A program made the position numbers and the translations under genes. Shown in pieces: positions 33,108 to 41,264 of a stretch of DNA of 64,000 nt; positions within the stretch are counted from its first letter, which is position 1, and every line of letters starts with the position of its first letter. A model generated the notes under the pieces. The model was not told the DNA's origin. It did not search any database and saw nothing but the letters and a program-made list of their open reading frames with translations. Origin of the DNA: Roseomonas sp. KE2513 (GTDB taxonomy: Bacteria; Pseudomonadota; Alphaproteobacteria; Acetobacterales; Acetobacteraceae); NCBI RefSeq assembly GCF_016107305.1, contig NZ_RCVR01000006.1, forward strand, positions 1-64,000, read 5' to 3'.

Positions 33108-33130
33108 GCGGGAGGCTGCGCGCCTCCCGC
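33108..33130. terminator. Bidirectional hairpin between SDR and PE-POL genes
   Basis: GCGGGAGGC pairs with GCCTCCCGC over TGCGC, nine base pairs. It fills the 33-base gap between convergent stops and directly abuts the PE-POL stop codon. Confidence 0.65.
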
Positions 33131-34666
33131 TCAACCCTTTGGCAGGGGGCGCGCCGCCGCCTCAAACCCTGCCCAGGGATCGGCTGCGTCGAGCCGCGCC
33201 GGTGCCGTGCGGAGAGTGAAGGCGCGCGGGTCGAGGCCTGGCGCCACTTCCGACCAGTCGAGCGGCATCGACACCGTCGCGCCAGGCCTTGCCCGCGCGG
33301 ACCAGGCTGCCACCGCCGAGGCGCCGCGCGCGTTGCGCTGGTAGTCGAGGAAGATGCGGCCGGTCCGCACGGCCTTCGCGCTTTCCGTCGTGAAGTGCGA
33401 GGGTTCCTCCGCCTCCAGCGCCTTGCAGATCCGCCCGGCGGTGTCGTGCAGCGCCTTCCACGTCGCCCCGGTGACCGGAACCACGACGTGCAGCCCCTTG
33501 CCGCCCGTGGTCTTGCAGAAGGGCACGAGGCCCAGCGCCTCCACCCGCGTTCGCAGGGCCAGGGCGGCCGCCACCACCGCCTCGAAGCCCAGCTCCTGCG
33601 CCGGGTCGAGGTCGAGGATCATCCGGTCCGGGCGCGTGACCGAGGCGCTGCGCGCGGGCCAGGGGTGGATCTCCAGCGCGCCGAACTGCGCCAGGGCGAT
33701 CAGCCCCTCCAGCGTGTCCACCTGCAGCAGAGGCGTTGATTCCCCGCGTGGCTTCACCTGGGTAATGAGCTTCGAGGTGCCGCGCCCGGCGTGCCGCTGG
33801 AAGAAGGTTTCGCCGATGATGCCATCCGGCGCGCGCAGCAATGAGAGTGGCCGCCCGGCGATCCAGGGCAGCAGGCGCGGGGCGACCGCCTCCAGGTATT
33901 CGGCGAAGTCGCGCTTGGTGATCGCCTCCTCTGGCCAGTAGACGCGATCCGGATGCGTCAGCGTGACGCCGGCGACCGTCGCCTCTGCGGACCCTGCGGC
34001 GCGCTTTCGCGGAGCCTTCGCGGGTTCGGCTTTCGCCTCCACCGGCTTTGCCCGCGCCCGCTTCCGGGGCGCCTCTGCCTCAGTCGGGCGGCCAGCAATC
34101 TCCGCCATGCTCCGCCCCGTGCTGACCGAGACGGCCATCTCCTCCAGCAGCGCGTCCGCGTCGCCAGGGCGGGCTCCCTCATCCTCATCCTTCACAAGCA
34201 GCCAGTTGTGCTTCGCCTCCCCGCGCGGACGCATCCGCACGAGGTGCCAGCCGCCTTGCAGCCGCTCGCCCCGCAGCGTGAAGCGCAGCCGGCCCGCCGC
34301 GACGTCGGCCGCCGGGTCGTCGGAGGCCGGCACCCAGGTGCCGCGGTCCCAGAGCATGACCGTGCCGGCGCCGTAGCCCTCTCCGATCACCCCCTCGAAG
34401 TTCCCGTACTCCAGCGGGTGGTCCTCCACCTCCACAGCCAGGCGCTTCTCGGCGGGATCGAGGCTCGGGCCGCGCGTCACCGCCCAGGATTTCAGCACCC
34501 CGCCCAGCTCCAGCCGGAAGTCGTAGTGCAGGCGCGTGGCCTCGTGCTTCTGCACCACGAAGCGAAGCGCTTTCTCCTTGCGTCGCTTCGGCGCCGTGCC
34601 CTCGGGCTCCGGCGTGCGGCGGAAGTCGCGCTTGGCGCGGTAGGGGGCGAGGGGATCGTCGCTCAT
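33131..34666 (-). CDS. LigD-like 3'-phosphoesterase-polymerase (PE-POL) protein without ligase domain
   Basis: The product has 511 residues. Residues 30-160 are the LigD phosphoesterase domain: RLHYDFRLELGG with H47 and D49, VEDHPLEYGNFEGVI with H83, and GAGTVMLWDRG. Residues 163-235 are a Lys/Ala/Glu/Pro linker. Residues 236-511 are the archaeo-eukaryotic-primase-like polymerase: LDLDP with D352/D354, GGKGLHVVVPV and FLDYQRN. The ATP-dependent ligase domain of ordinary LigD, with its K-x-D-G motif, is absent. It would resect and fill ends in non-homologous end joining but needs a separate ligase. Ku is not in this window. Confidence 0.9.
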   Translation of the reverse strand: MSDDPLAPYRAKRDFRRTPEPEGTAPKRRKEKALRFVVQKHEATRLHYDFRLELGGVLKSWAVTRGPSLDPAEKRLAVEVEDHPLEYGNFEGVIGEGYGAGTVMLWDRGTWVPASDDPAADVAAGRLRFTLRGERLQGGWHLVRMRPRGEAKHNWLLVKDEDEGARPGDADALLEEMAVSVSTGRSMAEIAGRPTEAEAPRKRARAKPVEAKAEPAKAPRKRAAGSAEATVAGVTLTHPDRVYWPEEAITKRDFAEYLEAVAPRLLPWIAGRPLSLLRAPDGIIGETFFQRHAGRGTSKLITQVKPRGESTPLLQVDTLEGLIALAQFGALEIHPWPARSASVTRPDRMILDLDPAQELGFEAVVAAALALRTRVEALGLVPFCKTTGGKGLHVVVPVTGATWKALHDTAGRICKALEAEEPSHFTTESAKAVRTGRIFLDYQRNARGASAVAAWSARARPGATVSMPLDWSEVAPGLDPRAFTLRTAPARLDAADPWAGFEAAARPLPKG

Positions 34667-34700
34667 GGCGGGAACGAAACGCCGTTCCCGCCGCCCCGGT

Positions 34701-35723
34701 TCAGGCAAGCATGTCCTTGACCATCGGCACGACCTGCCGGCCGTAGAGCTCGATGCTCCGCATCATGCGCTCGTGCGGCAGGGTGCCGGCGCTGTACTTC
34801 ATCTCGAAGCGGGCGAGGCCCAGCGCACCCACGGTGGAGGCGATCCGCCGCGCCACCGTTTCGGGCGCGCCGAGATAGAGCGAGCCGCCCGCGATCTCCC
34901 GCTCGAAGTCCTCCGGGCGGGCCGCCGGCCAGCCGCGCTCCGCCCCGATGCGGTCGCGCGAGGCCTTCCAGTGCGGCCAGAGTTCCTCCCGCGCCTGGGC
35001 ATCGGTCTCGGCGACGTAGCCGTGGGAGTGGACGCCGACCGGCTGCGTCTCCAGCCCGAACTGCGCGAGCGCCTGGTGGTAGAGATCGACATAGGGCCGG
35101 AAGCGCCCGGGATCGCCGCCGATGATCGCGAGCATCATCGGCAGCCCGTAGCGCGCCGCGCGGATCACCGATTTCGGGCTGCCGCCCACGCCGATCCAGC
35201 TACGGAGCATCCCGTTCTCCACAGGCGGGAAGACGCGCTGGTCCGCGAGCGGCGCGCGCGTCGTGCCCTCCCAGGTCACGGGCTCGCCGCTGCGCACGGC
35301 GGCGAAGAGGTCGAGCTTTTCCTCGAACAGCGTCTCGTACTGGTCGAGCTCGAAGCCGAAGAGGGGAAAGGACTCCGTGAAGGACCCGCGCCCGAGGATT
35401 ACCTCCGCCCGCCCCGAGGAGACGGCGTCGAGGGTGGAGAAGCGCTGGAAGACGCGGATCGGGTCGTCGGAGCTGAGCACCGTCACCGCCGATCCCAGCC
35501 GGATGCGGGTGGTGCGCGCCGCGATCGCCGCCAGCACCACCTCGGGCGCGGAGATCGCGAAGTCCTCCCGGTGGTGCTCGCCGACGCCGAAGAAGTCGAT
35601 GCCCAGCTCGTCGGCCAATACCGCCTCCTCCACGAGGTTGCGGATCACCTGCGCCTGCGGCAGCAAGGCTCCGTCCGGCCCTCGGGTCACGTCCCCGAAG
35701 GTGTCGAGCGCGAATTCCACCAT
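34701..35723 (-). CDS. LLM class flavin-dependent oxidoreductase
   Basis: The 340-residue protein is a luciferase-like monooxygenase fold. GIDFFGVGEHHREDFAIS (about 40-57), LGSAVTVLSSDDPIRVFQRF and VILGRGSFTESF match the F420/FMN-binding subgroup with a GxHH motif. It probably uses FMNH2 on an unknown organic substrate. It starts immediately after the stop of the FAD dehydrogenase gene (TGA then ATG) and precedes the PE-POL gene by 34 bases, so the three form one transcription unit. Confidence 0.92.
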   Translation of the reverse strand: MVEFALDTFGDVTRGPDGALLPQAQVIRNLVEEAVLADELGIDFFGVGEHHREDFAISAPEVVLAAIAARTTRIRLGSAVTVLSSDDPIRVFQRFSTLDAVSSGRAEVILGRGSFTESFPLFGFELDQYETLFEEKLDLFAAVRSGEPVTWEGTTRAPLADQRVFPPVENGMLRSWIGVGGSPKSVIRAARYGLPMMLAIIGGDPGRFRPYVDLYHQALAQFGLETQPVGVHSHGYVAETDAQAREELWPHWKASRDRIGAERGWPAARPEDFEREIAGGSLYLGAPETVARRIASTVGALGLARFEMKYSAGTLPHERMMRSIELYGRQVVPMVKDMLA

Positions 35724-37364
35724 TCAGTCCCTGTTCCCTGCGGGCACGAGGGAGTGGAGGCTCGCCGCCACCGCCTCCGCCGCCCTGATCCCGTCCACAC
35801 CCGCGGAGAGGATGCCCCCCGCGTAGCCCGCGCCCTCGCCGGCCGGGAAAAGGCCTGGCGTGTTCAGGCTCTGCCCCGTCTCGTCCCGCTTGATGCGTAG
35901 CGGGGAGGAGGTGCGCGTCTCCACGCCTGTCAGCACCGCATCCGCCATGGCGAAGCCTCGGATCCCCCGCTCGAAGGCCGGCAGCGCCTCGCGGATGGCG
36001 GCGACGGCGAAGTCCGGCAGGCACAGGGAGAGATCCGTCGGCGTCACGCCCGGCTTGTAGGAGGGCAGGACCTCGCCGAGCTTCGTGGAGGGGCGCCCGG
36101 CGAGGAAATCCCCGACGAGCTGCGCCGGCGCGCGATAGTCCCCGCCGCCCGCAACGAAGGCGCGCTCCTCCCAGTGCCGCTGGAAAGCGATGCCGGCGAT
36201 GGGGGAGCCGGGATAGTCACGCTCGGGCGTGATGCTCACCACGATCCCCGCGTTCGCGTTGCGCTCGTTGCGGGAATACTGGCTCATCCCGTTGGTCACG
36301 ACGCGGCCGGGCTCGGAGGTGGCCGCGACCACCGTGCCGCCCGGGCACATGCAGAAGGAGTAGACGGCGCGGCCCTCCGCCGCGGGCGTGGTGCAGTGGT
36401 GCACGAGCTTGTAGTCGGCCGCGCCGAGAACCGGATGCCCCGCCTGCGGCCCGAAGCGGCAGCGGTCGATCATGCCCTGCGGGTGCTCGATCCGCACGCC
36501 AATGGAGAAGGGCTTCGCCTCCATGTAGACGCCGCGCTCGTGCAGCATGGTGAAGGTGTCGCGGGCGGAGTGGCCGACGGCGAGCACAACGTGGTCCGCC
36601 TCCAGGAACTCGCCGTTCGAGAGGCCAAGGCCCCGCACCCGCCGGTCGGGGCCGAGCACCACGTCCTCCACCCGCGTCCCGAAGCGGTACTCGCCGCCGA
36701 GCGCCTCGATCGTCGCGCGCATGTGCTCGACCATGGAGACGAGGCGGAAGGTGCCGATATGCGGCTTGGAGACGTAGAGGATCTCCTCCGGCGCGCCCGC
36801 CTGCACGAACTCCTCCAGCACCTTGCGGATGCGGTTCGCGTTGTCGCCGATTCCGCTCCAGAGCTTGCCGTCCGAGAAGGTGCCCGCGCCGCCCTCGCCG
36901 AACTGCACGTTGGATTCCGGCGTCAGCACGGAGCGCCGCCAGAGGCCCCAGGTGTCCTGCGTCCGCTGCCGCACCACCTTGCCGCGCTCGAGCAGGATCG
37001 GGCGCAGGCCCATCTGCGCGAGGATGAGCATGGCGAAGAGGCCGCAGGGCCCGGCGCCGACCACCACCGGCCGCAGCCGCGGCGGGGCAGGGGGCGGGGA
37101 GGGCAGGCGGTAATGGGTGTCAGGCGTGGGCGAGACGTGCCGGTGCTCGCCCAGCCGCGCCATCGCCGCCGCCTCGTCCCGCAGCGCGACGTCGAGCGTG
37201 TAGATGAGTGCGATGGCGCCCCGCCGTCGCGCGTCGTAGCCGCGGCGGAAGATGGTGATGTCCAGCACCTCCGCGGGCGGCACGCCGAGGCGCGCGGCCG
37301 CGGCATCGCGCAGGGCGTCCTCCGCGTGGTCCAGGGGAAGCTTGATCTCGGTCAGGCGCAGCAT
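35724..37364 (-). CDS. NAD(P)/FAD-dependent dehydrogenase (COG2509 type)
   Basis: The 546-residue protein has an N-terminal domain of about 90 residues (MLRLTEIKLPLDH, RRGYDARRRG), then the FAD-binding VVVGAGPCGLFAMLIL and LLERG. NVQFGEGGAGTFSDGKL, MCPGGTVVAATSE and FPAGEGAGYAGGILSAG are diagnostic of this conserved uncharacterised family. The ATG at 37364 keeps the N-terminal domain intact. Its stop abuts the start of the LLM gene. The physiological substrate is unknown. Confidence 0.9.
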   Translation of the reverse strand: MLRLTEIKLPLDHAEDALRDAAAARLGVPPAEVLDITIFRRGYDARRRGAIALIYTLDVALRDEAAAMARLGEHRHVSPTPDTHYRLPSPPPAPPRLRPVVVGAGPCGLFAMLILAQMGLRPILLERGKVVRQRTQDTWGLWRRSVLTPESNVQFGEGGAGTFSDGKLWSGIGDNANRIRKVLEEFVQAGAPEEILYVSKPHIGTFRLVSMVEHMRATIEALGGEYRFGTRVEDVVLGPDRRVRGLGLSNGEFLEADHVVLAVGHSARDTFTMLHERGVYMEAKPFSIGVRIEHPQGMIDRCRFGPQAGHPVLGAADYKLVHHCTTPAAEGRAVYSFCMCPGGTVVAATSEPGRVVTNGMSQYSRNERNANAGIVVSITPERDYPGSPIAGIAFQRHWEERAFVAGGGDYRAPAQLVGDFLAGRPSTKLGEVLPSYKPGVTPTDLSLCLPDFAVAAIREALPAFERGIRGFAMADAVLTGVETRTSSPLRIKRDETGQSLNTPGLFPAGEGAGYAGGILSAGVDGIRAAEAVAASLHSLVPAGNRD

Positions 37365-37495
37365 GGTGGCCGGGGATATAGGGTGGGGAGGGGCGGAATG
37401 ATACACGCGGGCGCCCCCGCTTGGCCGCCCCCGCCCCCGCCCCGTAGGATGCGCGCCGAAAGGCCGGACCAGCCGGCCGTGAGGGGAAGCAGGCC

Positions 37496-39010
37496 ATGCG
37501 CCGTTGGATGTTGCTGATCGGAGTGGCCGCGATGTGTTCCACCGCCGCCCTGGCCCAGACCAGTAGCCAGACTGCACCCCGCCGCGACCCCTTCTTCTGG
37601 CTCGGCGAGATCAACAAGGCGAGCACCGTCATCAACTCGGAGGAGGGGCTGCTCGACCCCGCCCTGGCACCGCGCATTGCCGCCGGGCTGAACCGGGTGA
37701 TCACGGCGGGCAACGCACCCAACGGCCGCCGCCCGAGCCTCGTCATCACCTTCGAGCCGCTGCTGATCGAGGCCGCGGGCGTCGAGGCCACGCTGCTGCA
37801 TGCCGGCCGCTCCAGCCAGGACATGCTCGCGACCGTCCGCGCGGCCATCCAGCGGGACGAACTGCTGCGCCTGTCCGACCAGTTGCGCCGCACCACCGAG
37901 ACGATGCTCCGCCTGGCCGAGGCGCATGCCGGCACGATCGTGCCGAACTACACCAACGGCGTCGCGGCGCAGCCGAACAGCTACGGCCACCTCCTCCTCG
38001 GCCATATCGCGGGGCTAGAGCGCGACGCGCAGCGCCTGCGCGAGGCCTTCGCGCGGCTCGACCGCTCGCCCATGGGCACCACCGTGCTGAACGGCACGAG
38101 CTGGCCGCTGAACCGGGACCGTATGGCCACCTATCTCGGCTTCCCGGCGACGGTCGAGAATGCCTACGACGCGGCCCAGATCACGGCGGCCGAGATGCCC
38201 GTGGAGATCGGCGCAATCGCCACCGGCATCGCCCTGCACGCCGGCGCCTTCGTCGAGGACGTGATGACGCAGTACGCGCAGCCGCGCCCCTGGATTCTGC
38301 TGCAGGAGGGCGGCGGCAACACCTATGTCTCCTCGGCCATGCCGCAGAAGCGCAACCCGGGCCTGCTGAACGACACGCGCGCCCAGGCCTCCCGCGTGGT
38401 CACGCTCGGCATCGGCCGCGCGATTCAGGGCCACAACATCCCGCCAGGCATGAGCGACGCGAAGGCCGTGGCCGACAATACCGCCGTCACCGCCGGCGCC
38501 GTGACCCTGCTGGAGGGATGGGACCGGGTGCTGAAGGCCCTTATCATCAGCCCCGAGCGGGCGCTGGAGGAGCTGAACCTCGACTGGACGGCCTCGCAGG
38601 AGATCGCGGACGTGCTGATGCGAAAGTATCGCCTGCCCTTCCGCGCCGGCCACCACTTCGCCTCCGAAGTCGTGGACTACGCCAAGGAGCACGACATCCG
38701 CCCCACCGACTTCCCCTATGCGGAAGCGAGGCGCATCTACGCGACCACGCTGCGCGAGATGAGCCTGCCGGAGGCCGAGCTGCCGATGAGCGAGGCGGAG
38801 TTCCGCGAGACGCTTAATCCCGTCGCGATCGTGCGCAATCGCGCGACGGCGGGCGGCCCGCAGCCCGCCGAGATGGCGCGGATGCTGGCGGCGGCGAAGG
38901 CGCGTCTGGACGAGGATGCGCGCTGGTCCGCCGAGCGCCGCGGGCGGATCGAGGCCGCGCTCAGCACGCTGGACGGCGATTTCGGCCGCATCCTCGCCCG
39001 CGCGCCGTAA
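37496..39010 (+). CDS. Secreted argininosuccinate lyase-like (fumarase superfamily) protein
   Basis: The 504-residue protein begins with a Sec signal peptide: RR, a hydrophobic core, and ALA-Q cleavage near residue 20. The rest is a fumarase/ASL-superfamily lyase with AGRSSQD (103-109), PLNRDRMATYLGF (204-216) and the mobile-loop signature SSAMPQKRNP (279-288). The segment equivalent to ASL GYTHLQ reads NYTNGV (151-156), so the usual His is missing. It probably acts in the periplasm on a substrate other than argininosuccinate, perhaps in elimination of an acidic compound. It is monocistronic and divergent from the FAD dehydrogenase gene. Confidence 0.85.
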   Translation: MRRWMLLIGVAAMCSTAALAQTSSQTAPRRDPFFWLGEINKASTVINSEEGLLDPALAPRIAAGLNRVITAGNAPNGRRPSLVITFEPLLIEAAGVEATLLHAGRSSQDMLATVRAAIQRDELLRLSDQLRRTTETMLRLAEAHAGTIVPNYTNGVAAQPNSYGHLLLGHIAGLERDAQRLREAFARLDRSPMGTTVLNGTSWPLNRDRMATYLGFPATVENAYDAAQITAAEMPVEIGAIATGIALHAGAFVEDVMTQYAQPRPWILLQEGGGNTYVSSAMPQKRNPGLLNDTRAQASRVVTLGIGRAIQGHNIPPGMSDAKAVADNTAVTAGAVTLLEGWDRVLKALIISPERALEELNLDWTASQEIADVLMRKYRLPFRAGHHFASEVVDYAKEHDIRPTDFPYAEARRIYATTLREMSLPEAELPMSEAEFRETLNPVAIVRNRATAGGPQPAEMARMLAAAKARLDEDARWSAERRGRIEAALSTLDGDFGRILARAP

Positions 39011-39044
39011 TCGCGCCGCCCCGCGTTAGGGCGGGGGAACCCGG

Positions 39045-40064
39045 ATGGAGATGGCGATGAAGGCGATGGTGGTGCGTGCCCCCGGAGGGCTCGATCGGAT
39101 CGAGTGCGCGGAGCGCCCCAATCCCGGCCCGCCCGGCCCCGGCGCGATCCGCGTGGCGCTGCACGCCTCCTCCCTTAATTTCCACGATCTCGGCGTCGCC
39201 ACCGGGAAGATGCGCGCCGCGGACGGGCGCGTGCTGATGGCCGACGGCGCCGGCGTCGTGGAGGCGGTGGGCGAGGGCGTGACCGAGTTCGCCCCCGGCG
39301 ACAACGTTGTCTCCTGCTTCTTCCCAGACTGGCAGGACGGCGCCCCCACCATCCCCGACTTCTCCCGCACCCCCGGCGACGGCATCGACGGCTTCGCGCA
39401 GGAATTCGTCACCCTGCCCGCGACCGCCTTCACCCATGCCCCCCGCGGCTTCACCCACCTGGAGGCGGCGACGCTGACCACCGCGGGGCTCACCGCCTGG
39501 CGCGCCCTGGTGGAGGATGGCGGCCTCAAGCCCGGGGACACGGTGCTGGCTCTCGGCACGGGCGGCGTCTCAATCTTCGCGCTGCAGATCGCCAAGATGG
39601 CGGGCGCGCGCGTCATCATCACCTCCTCCTCCGGCGAGAAGCTGGAGCGGGCGCGCGACCTCGGCGCGGACGAGACGATCAACTACCGCGAGACACCCGA
39701 ATGGGGCGCCCGCGTGCGCGAGCTGACCGGCGGGCGCGGCGTGGATCACGTGGTGGAGGTCGGGGGCCCCGGCACCTTGCCGCAGTCGATACAGACCGTG
39801 CGCGTCGGCGGCCATATCCACCTCATCGGCGTGCTGACCGGGATCGGCGGCGAGGTGCCGACGGCTCTGCTGATGGCCAGGCAGGCGCGGCTGCAGGGGC
39901 TGATCGTCGGCAGCCGCCGGCAGCAGCGGGACTTCGTGCGCGCGCTCGACGGCGGCGGGCTGCGCCCGGTGATCGACCGCGTCTTCGGCCTGGAGGAGCT
40001 GGCCGATGCCTTCCGCTACGAGGAGGGCGCAGGCCACTTCGGCAAGATCGGGGTGGAGTGGTAA
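39045..40064 (+). CDS. Zinc-free MDR alcohol dehydrogenase/quinone reductase-like protein
   Basis: The product has 339 residues. GroES-like N-domain, ALGTGGVSIFALQIA nucleotide-binding motif (about 165-179), and SGEKLERARDLGADETINYRE are typical of medium-chain reductases. The zinc ligands of classical ADHs are not conserved. It reduces or oxidises an unsaturated or carbonyl substrate with NADPH. The ATG at 39045 follows GGGGGAA; an in-frame ATG at 39057 is also possible. Confidence 0.92.
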   Translation: MEMAMKAMVVRAPGGLDRIECAERPNPGPPGPGAIRVALHASSLNFHDLGVATGKMRAADGRVLMADGAGVVEAVGEGVTEFAPGDNVVSCFFPDWQDGAPTIPDFSRTPGDGIDGFAQEFVTLPATAFTHAPRGFTHLEAATLTTAGLTAWRALVEDGGLKPGDTVLALGTGGVSIFALQIAKMAGARVIITSSSGEKLERARDLGADETINYRETPEWGARVRELTGGRGVDHVVEVGGPGTLPQSIQTVRVGGHIHLIGVLTGIGGEVPTALLMARQARLQGLIVGSRRQQRDFVRALDGGGLRPVIDRVFGLEELADAFRYEEGAGHFGKIGVEW

Positions 40065-40072
40065 GCGCCCCG

Positions 40073-40097
40073 GCGGGGCTCAGACCGAGAGCCCCGC
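40073..40097. terminator. Bidirectional hairpin around the BaiN-like gene stop codon
   Basis: GCGGGGCTC pairs with GAGCCCCGC over a 7-base loop. The minus-strand stop (TCA at 40080-40082) sits at the stem-loop junction, nine bases after the end of the MDR gene. Confidence 0.6.
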
Positions 40098-41264
40098 GCA
40101 CCAGCCGGAGGCCCAGGCCCACTGGAAGTTGTAGCCGCCGAGCCAGCCCGTGACGTCCACCGCCTCACCCACCACGTGCAGCCCCGGCACCTCCTTCGCC
40201 GCGAGGGTGCGCGAGGAGAGCGCGGCGGTGTCCACGCCGCCCGCCATCACCTCGGCCTTGGCGTAGCCCTCGGTGCCGGTGGGCGTCAGGGTCATCGACT
40301 TCAGCATCGCCGCGACGCCGTTCAGCGCCTTGTTGCCGAGTTCCCCCACGGGGCGCGTGTGCTCGGCCAGCCGCGTCGTGCCCAGCGCCGAGGCCAGGCG
40401 CTGCGGCAGCCGCTCCGCCAGCACGGTGTGCAGCGCCGCCCGGGGCCGCTCGTCCCGCCGCGCGCGCAACCAGGCGCCCGCATCCACGTCCGGCAGCAGG
40501 TCCACCGTCACCGGCTGCCCCGGCCGCCAGGGCGTGGAGACCTGAAGGATCGCGGGCCCCGACAGGCCGCGATGGGTGAAGAGCATCGCCTCCCGGAAGG
40601 TCGATCCGCCCGCCCGCGCCTCGATGGGCAGGGACACGCCGGAGATCGGCCGCATCAGCGACAGCGCCTCCTCCCCGAAGGTCAGCGGCACGAGGCCCGG
40701 TCGTGGCTCGACGATCGGCAGCCCGAAGCGGCGCGCGATGTCGAGCGAGAGCCCCGTCGCGCCCATTTTCGGGATGGAGAGCCCGCCGGTTGCCAGCACC
40801 AGCGCCGGCGCGGTGAAGGCGCCGCGATCCGTCTCCACCCGGAAGCCGTCCGCGCGGGAAACGTCGGTGACGCGGTGCCGCAGCCGGATTTCCACGCCCG
40901 CCGCCGCGCATTCCGCCAGCAGCATGTCCAGGATCGCCCGCGCCGAGCCGTCGCAGAAGAGCTGGCCGAGCGTCTTCTCGTGATAGGCGATGCGGTGCTT
41001 CTCGACGAGCGCGATGAAATCCCCGGCCGTGTAGCGGCTGAGCGCGGAGCGCGCGAATTGCGGGTTGGCGGAGAAGAAGCGCGAGGGCTCCGTGCCCGTG
41101 TTCGTGAAGTTGCAGCGCCCGCCGCCGGAGATGAGGATCTTCGCCCCCGGCCCCTCCGCGTGGTCCAGCACGAGCACGCGCTTCCCGCGCTGCCCGGCCG
41201 CCATGGCGCACATCAGCCCGGCCGCGCCCGCGCCGAGCACGATGGCATCGAAGGCGTTGCTCAT
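40080..41264 (-). CDS. BaiN/RdsA family NAD(P)/FAD-dependent oxidoreductase (HI0933-like)
   Basis: The 394-residue flavoprotein has VLGAGAAGLMCAMAA at the N-terminus, then ISGGGRCNFTN, which is diagnostic of the HI0933/YhiN group, and VVGEAVDVTGWLGGYNFQWAWASG at the end. Family members reduce electron-poor substrates, and some act on bile-acid or tRNA-related compounds. Its ATG overlaps the ALDH stop by 4 bases. It is co-transcribed after ALDH, probably also with LysR. Confidence 0.92.
   Translation of the reverse strand: MSNAFDAIVLGAGAAGLMCAMAAGQRGKRVLVLDHAEGPGAKILISGGGRCNFTNTGTEPSRFFSANPQFARSALSRYTAGDFIALVEKHRIAYHEKTLGQLFCDGSARAILDMLLAECAAAGVEIRLRHRVTDVSRADGFRVETDRGAFTAPALVLATGGLSIPKMGATGLSLDIARRFGLPIVEPRPGLVPLTFGEEALSLMRPISGVSLPIEARAGGSTFREAMLFTHRGLSGPAILQVSTPWRPGQPVTVDLLPDVDAGAWLRARRDERPRAALHTVLAERLPQRLASALGTTRLAEHTRPVGELGNKALNGVAAMLKSMTLTPTGTEGYAKAEVMAGGVDTAALSSRTLAAKEVPGLHVVGEAVDVTGWLGGYNFQWAWASGWCAGLSV

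Noticed and set aside
34671-34688. GGAACG-AAACGC-CGTTCC palindrome between LLM and PE-POL genes
   Set aside because: Six-base arms in a short gap within an apparent operon. It may be chance; no regulator can be linked.
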